A stretch of DNA of 64,000 bases from Capnocytophaga haemolytica (lineage in GTDB: Bacteria; Bacteroidota; Bacteroidia; Flavobacteriales; Flavobacteriaceae). Location: the NCBI RefSeq assembly GCF_001553545.1, contig NZ_CP014227.1, positions 62,001 to 126,000 of the forward strand, written 5' to 3'. The notes under the pieces were generated by a model that saw only the letters and a program-made list of their open reading frames with translations, had not been told where the DNA came from and did no database searches. The position numbers and the translations under genes were made by a program. Shown piece after piece: positions 43,282 through 51,500 of this stretch (the stretch's first letter is position 1; each line of letters starts with the position of its first letter).

Positions 43282-44574
43282 ATGAACACTCTTATTCAAA
43301 AAATTACGCTCGCGGGCTTGGCGGTTTTGACGCTAAGTTCGTGTGGTGACGAGAAAAAAAATAATGCAACTACTACCCAGAGCCCGACCACCGAAGTGGT
43401 GCAAGCTCCGAAGTTTGAATACGGCTTTAATCTGAATGACTTTACCATCGTAAAGGATACGATTAAGTCGGGCGACACATTCGGTCAAATTTTAGAGAAG
43501 AACCACGTTGATGTGAGTGAAATTCATAACATCTCAGCGCAGACGAAGCAAGTGATTGATCCGCGCAGTTTCCGTGCAGGACACGTGTACGCACTGCTTT
43601 ACGACAAGAAAGACCCGAGCAAGCCGCATAGCTTTATCTATCAGCCGAATATCGCTGAGTATGTGGTAGTGCGTATGGGCGACTCGGTGTATGCACGCAA
43701 GGAGTCACGCAAGGTTACAGTGGTGGAGCGCGAGAAAGCGGGGTACATCACCTCTAACCTCAGCGAGGATGCGCGTGCGGCAGGGCTCAGTGCGAATGCT
43801 ACCTATCAATTAGGGCAGATATTCGACTATACCATCGACTTCTTCCGTTTGCAAAAAGGTGATAACTTTAAGATTATCTACCAGGAGCGTTATGTTGATG
43901 ATACTATTTTTGCGGGGGTAGAGCGCGTGAAGGCGGCTTATTTTGAGCATAAGGGTAAGCCTTTTTATGCGTTTAACTTCACCACTGATTCGCTCAAGGG
44001 CAAGAGTGGTTTCTACGATGAGAATGGCAATATGATGAAGCGTATGTTTCTGCAAGCGCCGTTGGATATCTTCCGCATTACCTCTAAGTTTGGGATGCGT
44101 TTTCACCCAGTGTTGCACCGTATGAAAGGGCATTTCGGTACGGACTACGCGGCTCCGTCGGGCACTCCGATACGTGTAACGGCTTCGGGCACAGTGATTG
44201 AGGCTGGGTATAGCTCAGGGAATGGCAATTATGTGAAAGTGCGCCACAATGGCACTTATACCACTCAGTACTTGCATATGTCGCGTATTATTGCGCGCCG
44301 CGGTCAGCACGTAGAGCAAGGACAAGTGATCGGGCTGGTGGGCAGCACGGGCTTGGCTACGGGTCCGCACGTGTGCTACCGCTTTTGGAAGAATGGCAAG
44401 CAGGTGAATCCGCTCACTGAGAAGATGCCTAATGCAGTGCCTATTGACGCGAAACTTAAAAAGAAGTACCTCAAGAGTATTCAACCGTTAAAAGAGCAGC
44501 TCGATGCTATCAAAGCAACGCCTATTGACTATGAAGATGAGTCTGCCCCTATTCTTGAAGGAGGGAAGGCGTGA
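43282..44574 (+). CDS. M23-family metallopeptidase lipoprotein
   Basis: 430 residues. Lipoprotein signal AVLTLSSCGDEKK (Cys21). Residues about 60-110 form a LysM/OapA-like N-terminal part (TIKSGDTFGQILEKNHVD). The LytM domain at about 275-375 has HFGTDYAA (the HxxxD metal motif) and YLHMSRI, but the usual GPHxHY motif reads GPHVCYRFW, so the metal-ligand His is replaced by Cys. Acts on peptidoglycan cross-links or regulates amidases in the periplasm. Likely active if Cys binds zinc; otherwise a degenerate activator like EnvC. Confidence 0.87.
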   Translation: MNTLIQKITLAGLAVLTLSSCGDEKKNNATTTQSPTTEVVQAPKFEYGFNLNDFTIVKDTIKSGDTFGQILEKNHVDVSEIHNISAQTKQVIDPRSFRAGHVYALLYDKKDPSKPHSFIYQPNIAEYVVVRMGDSVYARKESRKVTVVEREKAGYITSNLSEDARAAGLSANATYQLGQIFDYTIDFFRLQKGDNFKIIYQERYVDDTIFAGVERVKAAYFEHKGKPFYAFNFTTDSLKGKSGFYDENGNMMKRMFLQAPLDIFRITSKFGMRFHPVLHRMKGHFGTDYAAPSGTPIRVTASGTVIEAGYSSGNGNYVKVRHNGTYTTQYLHMSRIIARRGQHVEQGQVIGLVGSTGLATGPHVCYRFWKNGKQVNPLTEKMPNAVPIDAKLKKKYLKSIQPLKEQLDAIKATPIDYEDESAPILEGGKA

Positions 44575-44592
44575 ATTAATATGTGAAAATGT

Positions 44593-44952
44593 ATGGAAAC
44601 AGTAGTGAGAAAGACAGTACATAGAGAGGCACAGCATAATGTGCCAGCTATGACAGAGGAGGAGTACATAGATTACTGTCTTGACAATGGTATTCCTCTC
44701 TCGGAGGCTCAGCATCGTAAAATTGTAAAAGATGCACAAGAGGTAACGGTTAGATTGATAGCAGAAGGAAAACTCAGGTCGTATAAAAAGGAATATCCAT
44801 CTGATTATGAGAAGTATCTGTATATGGTGAACGATCATCCTGATGATGAGGACTCACTGCCAAGAATGATGACTGAGGAAGAGATACGAGCATATAATCA
44901 AGAAGTTGATAAACGAATAGCTCAAAGAGTAAAAGAACCAGCTAATAAATAG
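44593..44952 (+). CDS. Probable antitoxin of a PIN-toxin pair
   Basis: 119 residues, acidic, with no recognised DNA-binding domain (EEEYIDYCLDNGIPLSEAQHR, then MMTEEEIRAYNQEVDKRI). It ends 13 bp before a PIN-domain gene, the arrangement of toxin-antitoxin operons in which the antitoxin comes first. The family is unknown to me; assignment rests on the neighbour. It starts 18 bp after the M23 gene. Confidence 0.55.
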   Translation: METVVRKTVHREAQHNVPAMTEEEYIDYCLDNGIPLSEAQHRKIVKDAQEVTVRLIAEGKLRSYKKEYPSDYEKYLYMVNDHPDDEDSLPRMMTEEEIRAYNQEVDKRIAQRVKEPANK

Positions 44953-44965
44953 AGCGACCTAAGTT

Positions 44966-45379
44966 ATGAAAACGATATGTGATACTAATGTGGTAAGCCA
45001 GTATTTAGAAAGAAAGTATCCTATAATTAGTTATATAGTTGATTACGAGATAGGAGTGGAGAATATATGCTTAACTTCTATTATCTCAATAGAGCTTAAT
45101 CGTTGGTTGAGTAGTTATCAAGGAATAATAAAAGAAGATAGAATTTCTTATAAGCGGTTTATTCGTTCACGAGAGGTTTTTCATATCAACGAAGCTATTT
45201 CGCGTCTTGGATTAAGTATTTCTAACAAATGGGTAGGTTTAGAGCCTACGGATATATTGATTGGGGTGACAGCTATTTATTATGAGTTGCCTTTTTACAC
45301 TTGTAATGTAAAGCATTTTAGGCCAATGGTGGAATTTGGACTGGACTTGCGACCGTTAGTCTTAACCACTAACCCCTAA
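44966..45379 (+). CDS. PIN-domain protein (VapC-like toxin)
   Basis: 137 residues with the PIN core: CDTNVVSQYLE (first Asp), ISIELNRW (Glu), LEPTDILIGVTAIYYELPFYTCNVKHF (Asp and the C-terminal strand). PIN toxins cut RNA, often tRNA. It follows its presumed antitoxin gene. No obvious damage; the acidic quartet looks complete. Confidence 0.78.
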   Translation: MKTICDTNVVSQYLERKYPIISYIVDYEIGVENICLTSIISIELNRWLSSYQGIIKEDRISYKRFIRSREVFHINEAISRLGLSISNKWVGLEPTDILIGVTAIYYELPFYTCNVKHFRPMVEFGLDLRPLVLTTNP

Positions 45380-45395
45380 TCCCTGACCACTAAAA
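45361..45395. repeat. 7-bp-period repeat (5 units) before pgi
   Basis: cttaacc, actaacc, cctaatc, cctgacc, actaaaa in phase; overlaps the last codons of the PIN gene. Confidence 0.65.
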
Positions 45396-45417
45396 AGTGA
45401 ATTAAATCATTATTAAA

Positions 45418-47034
45418 ATGTTACAAAATATTAACCCTACGCAGACAGCTGCGTGGAAAGCGCTGAAGGCGCATTTTAAGGAAGTGAAGGATGTGCATAC
45501 CCTTTCACTATTTGAGAAGAACCCTAATAGAGGGGAACAATTTGCCATTGAATGGGGCGATTTCTTTGTGGATTACTCTAAGAACCGCATTGATGAGAAA
45601 GGGCTGCAATTGCTTTTGCAATTGGCTGAGGAATGTGGCTTGAAGGATGCTATCGAGAAATACTTCGGTGGCGACCACATCAATGCTACAGAAAATCGTG
45701 CGGTGTTGCACACGGCGTTGCGTGCCGATGAGGGTAGCACTATCCTTGTAGATGGGAAGAACGTAATGGGAGAGGTGGCTGCTGTAAAGCAAAAGATAAA
45801 GACGTTCTCTCAGGAAGTAATCACAGGCAAACGTACGGGTTTTACAGGCAAGGCGTTTACGGACGTAGTAAACATCGGGATTGGCGGCTCTGACTTGGGT
45901 CCCGTAATGGTAACTGAGGCACTGAAATTCTACAAGAATCACCTTAACATTCACTTTGTGAGCAATGTAGATGGCGACCACGTACTGGAAACCATTAAGC
46001 ACCTCAACCCTGAGACTACCCTCTTTGTGATTGTCTCTAAGACGTTTACCACCCAAGAGACGCTGAGCAATGCGCTGACTATCAAAGAGTGGTTTTTGAA
46101 GAAAGGCAAGGAGCAGGATATTGCCAAACACTTTGTGGCGGTCTCTACTAATATGCAGAAGATTGATGAGTTTGGCATCGATGCTGCGAATGTATTCCCT
46201 ATGTGGGATTGGGTAGGGGGTCGCTTCTCGCTGTGGAGTGCTGTGGGCTTGACTATTGCGCTCTCTGTGGGTTATGAGAATTTTGAAAAGCTGCTCAAAG
46301 GGGCAAATGCGATGGATAAGCACTTCCGCACAGCTTCCTTTAAGGAGAATATCCCTGTGGTGTTGGCACTGCTGAGCGTATGGTACAACAACTTCTACGG
46401 GGCTGAAAGTCAGGCAATCATTGCTTATACGCAATACTTACACCGCTTGGCGGCTTACCTGCAACAGGGTATAATGGAAAGCAACGGCAAATATGTAGGG
46501 CGTGATGGCAAGGTGCTCGACTATCAGACAGGGACTATCATCTGGGGTGAGCCTGGCACGAATGCACAACACGCGTTCTTCCAATTGATACACCAAGGTA
46601 CGAAACTTATCCCTACGGACTTCATAGGCTTTAAGCATTCGCTGCACGGCAATACTGACCATCACAACAAGTTGATGGCGAACTTCTTTGCACAGACTGA
46701 GGCGTTGCTCAAAGGCAAGACGGAGGCAGAGGTACGCGCTGAGATGGAGGACGTAAATGAGGCGTTGGTGCCGTTTAAGGTGTTTACAGGCAACCGCCCA
46801 ACGACTACCTTCCTCATTGATAAACTCACTCCTGAGACTTTGGGTAGCCTCATTGCGATGTATGAGCACAAGATCTTTGTAGAGGGGGTTATTTGGAATA
46901 TCTACAGTTATGACCAGTGGGGTGTAGAACTCGGTAAGCAGCTGGCAAGTAAGATATTGAAGGATATTGATGGAGCTGAGGTTTCTAAACACGATAGCTC
47001 TACGACCAATCTGTTGAAGAGATTTAAGAAATAG
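45418..47034 (+). CDS. pgi: Glucose-6-phosphate isomerase
   Basis: 538 residues, normal for Pgi. Signatures: [18 protein letters not shown] (about 144), [13 protein letters not shown] (about 210), [12 protein letters not shown] (about 264), [19 protein letters not shown] with the catalytic Glu (about 377) and the C-terminal [14 protein letters not shown] with the active-site Lys. Interconverts glucose-6-P and fructose-6-P in glycolysis. Flanked on both sides by heptad repeats. Confidence 0.97.
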   Translation: MLQNINPTQTAAWKALKAHFKEVKDVHTLSLFEKNPNRGEQFAIEWGDFFVDYSKNRIDEKGLQLLLQLAEECGLKDAIEKYFGGDHINATENRAVLHTALRADEGSTILVDGKNVMGEVAAVKQKIKTFSQEVITGKRTGFTGKAFTDVVNIGIGGSDLGPVMVTEALKFYKNHLNIHFVSNVDGDHVLETIKHLNPETTLFVIVSKTFTTQETLSNALTIKEWFLKKGKEQDIAKHFVAVSTNMQKIDEFGIDAANVFPMWDWVGGRFSLWSAVGLTIALSVGYENFEKLLKGANAMDKHFRTASFKENIPVVLALLSVWYNNFYGAESQAIIAYTQYLHRLAAYLQQGIMESNGKYVGRDGKVLDYQTGTIIWGEPGTNAQHAFFQLIHQGTKLIPTDFIGFKHSLHGNTDHHNKLMANFFAQTEALLKGKTEAEVRAEMEDVNEALVPFKVFTGNRPTTTFLIDKLTPETLGSLIAMYEHKIFVEGVIWNIYSYDQWGVELGKQLASKILKDIDGAEVSKHDSSTTNLLKRFKK

Positions 47035-47116
47035 GGATTTAGGGGTTGGTGATTAGTGATTAGGGGTTAGTGCACAGTTGCTAACCACTAACTACTAATC
47101 ACTAACCCCTAACTAT
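47034..47116. repeat. Inverted 7-bp-period element upstream of the IVP gene
   Basis: Heptads such as gggttgg, tgattag, tgattag, gggttag are followed by the complementary series ccactaa, ctactaa, tcactaa, cccctaa. The two arms can form a long imperfect stem. It starts at the pgi stop codon. Confidence 0.8.
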
Positions 47117-47123
47117 AAAATAA

Positions 47124-47486
47124 ATGATTAAATCATACAAAGAACTTGTCGTTTGGCAAAAATCTATGGCTTTAGTAACTGCTGTTTACCAAATAAGCAG
47201 TAAGTTTCCACAGAGTGAGCTATTTGGAATTACAAATCAGATGAGGAGAAGCACAATATCTATACCCTCAAATATTGCAGAAGGGTTTGGACGCAATTCA
47301 AGTCAGGACTACTTGAGATTTTTATACATAGCAAGAGGCTCTCTTTATGAAATGGAAACTCAAATACAGATAGCAGTATCTTTAGGCTTTACAACACATC
47401 ACGCTGAAATAATCAATATGATAGATGAAGTCGGTAAGATGCTTAATGCCACAATAACTAAAATTAAAGATAAAATTAGGAGTTAG
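47124..47486 (+). CDS. Four-helix-bundle protein (23S rRNA intervening-sequence-protein family)
   Basis: 120 residues starting YKELVVWQKSMALVTAVYQIS, then FGITNQMRRSTISIPSNIAEGFGR, the motif that defines the IVP/four-helix-bundle family. IVPs are encoded in 23S rRNA insertions or near retroelements (Avd-like); when encoded elsewhere their role is unclear. It is framed on both sides by inverted heptad elements (47034-47116 and 47480-47570), suggesting a mobile unit. Confidence 0.85.
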   Translation: MIKSYKELVVWQKSMALVTAVYQISSKFPQSELFGITNQMRRSTISIPSNIAEGFGRNSSQDYLRFLYIARGSLYEMETQIQIAVSLGFTTHHAEIINMIDEVGKMLNATITKIKDKIRS

Positions 47487-47570
47487 TGCTCAATGATTAG
47501 GGGTTAGTGTTTAGTCCATAGGAGCTAACCACTGACTACTAACCACTAATCACTAATTACTAACCACTAA
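47480..47570. repeat. Inverted 7-bp-period element downstream of the IVP gene
   Basis: gttag and tgattag-type heptads followed by ctactaa, ccactaa, tcactaa, ttactaa, ccactaa. Same inverted layout as the upstream element; ends 5 bp before map. Confidence 0.8.
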
Positions 47571-47574
47571 AGAA

Positions 47575-48378
47575 ATGATTCATATAAAAACATTAGAACA
47601 GCTTGAGATGATGCGCGATGCGGCGCAGGTAGTGTCGCGTACCTTGGGCTTGATGGCTAAAGAGGTAAAGCCAGGTGTTACCACCAAATACCTCGATAAG
47701 ATAGCAGAGGAATATATCCGCAGTCAAGGGGCTCTGCCTGGTTTTTTAGGCTTGTATGGCTTCCCGAATACGCTCTGTATGAGTCCGAATGCGCAGGTGG
47801 TACACGGAATACCGAATGACCGTCCGTTGGAGGAGGGCGATATCATCTCTATTGACTGTGGCTCTATCAAACACGGTTTCTATGGCGACCACGCTTATAC
47901 TTTTGAAGTGGGGGAGGTGTCGCCTGAGGTGAAGGAACTGCTGCGGGTAACCAAGGAGTCGCTGTATGTGGGGATACGGCAGTTCCGCAGGGGCAACCGC
48001 GTGGGTGATGTGGGCTATGCGATACAAAAGTATTGCGAGGCACACGGCTACGGGGTGGTACGCGAACTGGTAGGCCACGGGGTTGGGCGCAAGATGCACG
48101 AGGACCCTGAAATGCCTAATTATGGCAAGCGTGGCGATGGCAAGAAGTTTAAAGATGGAATGGTGGTAGCTATCGAACCGATGATCAATATGGGGACACA
48201 CCGCACGAAGCACCTGAAAGACGGATGGACAATCCTCACTGCCGATGGCAAGCCCTCAGCACACTTTGAGCACGATGTGGCTCTTATTGATGGCAAGCCG
48301 CGACTGCTCTCGACCTTTAAGTACGTCTATGAGGCGTTGGGCATAGAGAGCGATGAGGAAGAAGAATTTTTATTTTAG
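47575..48378 (+). CDS. map: Type I methionine aminopeptidase
   Basis: 267 residues, the bacterial MetAP. Metal ligands are seen in IDCGSIKHGFYGDHAYTF (two Asp), GHGVGRKMHEDP (His and Glu), VAIEPMINMG (Glu) and HFEHDVALI (Glu). Removes the initiator Met from nascent proteins. Upstream heptads separate it from the IVP gene; a terminator follows. Confidence 0.96.
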   Translation: MIHIKTLEQLEMMRDAAQVVSRTLGLMAKEVKPGVTTKYLDKIAEEYIRSQGALPGFLGLYGFPNTLCMSPNAQVVHGIPNDRPLEEGDIISIDCGSIKHGFYGDHAYTFEVGEVSPEVKELLRVTKESLYVGIRQFRRGNRVGDVGYAIQKYCEAHGYGVVRELVGHGVGRKMHEDPEMPNYGKRGDGKKFKDGMVVAIEPMINMGTHRTKHLKDGWTILTADGKPSAHFEHDVALIDGKPRLLSTFKYVYEALGIESDEEEEFLF

Positions 48379-48406
48379 TGTATAATCAATAATTTATAAT
48401 GTATAA
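48379..48406. repeat. 7-bp-period repeat (4 units) after map
   Basis: tgtataa, tcaataa, tttataa, tgtataa, exact period 7, directly after the stop codon. Confidence 0.65.
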
Positions 48407-48407
48407 T

Positions 48408-48442
48408 AGCGCAGTACCCTTTCAGAGTACTGCGCTTTTTTT
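48408..48442 (+). terminator. map terminator
   Basis: AGCGCAGTAC (48408-48417) pairs perfectly with GTACTGCGCT (48427-48436), then T6. Confidence 0.88.
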
Positions 48443-48472
48443 GTTAAATCATGCAAAATTGTTTATTAATTA

Positions 48473-48502
48473 TTGTGTATTGCAAATTAGTTTGTACCTT
48501 TG
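48473..48502 (+). promoter_or_regulatory. Promoter of the CobN/HmuS-like gene
   Basis: TTG at 48473-48475, 19 bp, TACCTTTG at 48495-48502. Leader of about 60 nt without an evident riboswitch. Confidence 0.75.
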
Positions 48503-48570
48503 CAGGGTTATTTAATATTAACTCATTCTAATTAAATAATCATAACAATAAAGAAATAACACTTTATCTT

Positions 48571-51500
48571 ATGAAAAAGAAAATCTTATGGCTGTGTGCA
48601 GCCTTGTTAATCATTGGGTTAGGCTATTGGGCGTGGCATCGCTATGCTGCCACTACGCGGGTGGCGTTGGTAAACTTCCAGCCGTATCAAGCCTCGAATA
48701 TGCAGCTCTCCAATACGGATAAGTTTATCAAAATGGACGCTGTGCCATTAGAAGAACTCGACCGCCTCAAAGGCTACGACTTTATCCTCATTTGGGGTAT
48801 GGGTATGAAGCTCAACGATGCACAACACGCACAGATCGCACGGGCATCGATGAAGGTGCCTACCCACACTTTTATGACAACGAATCCTAATAATCAGTTT
48901 ACTACCATCGATTCGTTGCAACTGAAAAAGCTCTCTACCTACCTTGAGAGTGGCAATAAGAAGAACTATCAGAACTTGATGCGCTATGTGCGTAAGTATA
49001 TCGACAAGAAGGTGCTCTTTGCCCCTGAACCTGAGGCTGCCGTAGCGCGCAAGGAGAATGTGTATTTCCACTTAGACGATGAGCAGTCCTTTGCTGACCT
49101 TGCCAGCTACGAGGCTTATCTGAGGCAGAAGGGTTTTTACAAAGAAGGAGCACCGCGCATTGCGATGGTCGCTGGTATCCACGAACCTTTTGGAGGGAAT
49201 AAGGAGCACCTCAATGGGGTGATCAAAGCCCTTCAAGATAAAGGGATGAACGTATACCCCTTCACATCCTTTGGCAAGCGCATAGAGTTCTTAGAGGAAA
49301 TAAAGCCCGATGCGGTGGTGTACTTCCCTCACGGGCAGATGATGATGGGTAAGCCAGAGGTGTTTATCGACTGGATCAAAGCGCGCAACATACCGCTCTT
49401 TACGCCTATCTCTATCCTTTCGCTTAAGGATAAGTGGGAGGAAGATCCGATGGGATTGGTGGGTGGCTTTATGGGGCAAACGGTGGTGATGCCTGAGCTC
49501 GATGGCGCGCTTTACCCTTATGTGGTGATTGCACAGAGCCAGAATGAGAAGGGCTATTACTACTTGGACGCTATCCCTAATCGCGCCGCTAAGTTTGCAC
49601 AGATCGTGCGTAACTTCACCGACTTGAAGCATAAGCCTAACGCTGAGAAGAAGGTCGCCATTGTGTACTACAAAGGGGCGGGCGAGTTGCCTCCTGTGGC
49701 GCAGGCGTTGGAAGTGTACGAGTCTCTTTATAACTTGCTGAAACACTTAAAGGCTGAGGGTTACACCGTGGAAGGACTGCCCGCTACGGTGGCGGAGTTT
49801 AAGGCGCAACTCGTAAAGCAGGCTAACGTGTACCGCAGCAGTGCGAAGGGCGACATTGCGCAGTTCTTTGCTGAGAGCAATCCCGCCTTGGTGGAAAGTG
49901 GACAACTGAACAATTGGCTTAAAAACACTTTGCCTACAAAACTCTATAAGGAGGTGTTGGCAAAGAATGGCTCGGTAGGCGATGGCTATCTCGGTATACA
50001 TCGCGAAGGTAAGGAATACCTTGGTGTAGCGCGGGCGCAGTTTGGCAATGTGGTGATACTGCCACAGCCGCCAGCTGCTATCAGTACGGATGATGACTTT
50101 AAGGTGCAACACGGGGTGAAGGAGATACCGCCTTACGCCTATATGGGGGCTTATCTGTGGGTACAGAATGGCTTTAAGGCAGATGCGCTGGTACACTTCG
50201 GCACCCACGGTTCGCTGGAATTTACCCCACAGAAGCAGGTTGCCCTCTCCGACTACGATTGGGGCGATATCTGCGTGGGCACCGTGCCGCACCTTTACTA
50301 CTACTGCATTGGCAACATCGGAGAGAGCATAATGGCTAAACGCCGCTCGTATGGGGAGATACTTTCGTACCTCACGCCACCTTTCACCGAAAGCGAGATG
50401 CGCAACACTTTTAGGGGCTTGGAAGATGAATTCCGCGCTTACGAAAAGGCGACTAATGAGGTGGACAAACAAGCGATTGGGTTGCATATCAAAAAGATTG
50501 CCGTACAGATGGGCTTGCACCGCGACCTGCGTTTGGATAGTGTGCTGACCAAGCCTTACAAACCTGAAGACCTTGAACGCTTGGAGAACTTTGCCGAAGA
50601 GCTTGCCACTGAGAAGATCAACGGGCAGCTCTATACCACAGGCGAGGTGTTTGCCCCCGAGAAGGTGAAGAGCACCGTAGAGGCGATGAGTGTAGACCCT
50701 ATTGCTTACAGCGTGGCGGCTTTGGATAAACTCAACGGCAAGATTACCGATAAAGAAATCAAGAAGAAGGTGTACTTCACTCAACACTACCTCACTCCTG
50801 CTAAAGCCTTAGTGCAGCAACTCTTTGCAGGTAAGGCAGTGAATGATGCGCTTGTATGTAGCGTGGCAAAGATTACCCAGAAAGACCTCGATTGGGCGCG
50901 CACCGAGCAAGAGGATGCCAACCCTATGGCTGCGATGATGAAGAAGATGATGGGTTCAGGGAACAGAGGTCAGAAGCCAGCGATGAGTGGTCAGGGTTCA
51001 GAGAGCAGAGGTCAGGGGTCAGCTGCTAACACTATGCCCCCTCAAGCCTCAAACCTGAAGCCTAACGCCTCAAAAAAGCCTGATGCCGTAGGCAAGCCTA
51101 CACAGCTGAAGAAGCGCAAGACGGACGTCAATGAATACGGTGTGCGAGCAGCCCTTACTGAGCAGCAAAAGAAAGCCATCGCAATGGAGAAAGCGGCTAA
51201 GGAGAAAGCCCGTGCCATCTTGGACGTAGAAACCGCCATAAAGAACGTAGCCTTCTATCGCGAAGCCCTTGGGGGCAGTCCGCAGGCAGAATTGAAGGCG
51301 TTCATCAATGGCTTAAATGGGGGCTACACGGCACCTTCCTCAGGAGGAGATGCAGTAGCCAACCCCAAGGCAGTGCCTACAGGGCGCAATCTCTATGCCA
51401 TCAATGCAGAGGCAACGCCTACCAAGCTCGCTTGGGATAGGGGCGTAGCCTTGGCACAGAGCACCATCGCTGAGTATCAAAAACAACACGGCACTTACCC

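Noticed and set aside
48503..48570. Cobalamin riboswitch before the CobN/HmuS-like gene
   Set aside because: The leader is only about 60 nt and AT-rich, far too short and without the B12-box-like sequence.
49747..50787. 346-codon minus-strand frame opposite the CobN/HmuS-like gene
   Set aside because: Same reason: antisense shadow of a strongly supported gene without its own promoter.
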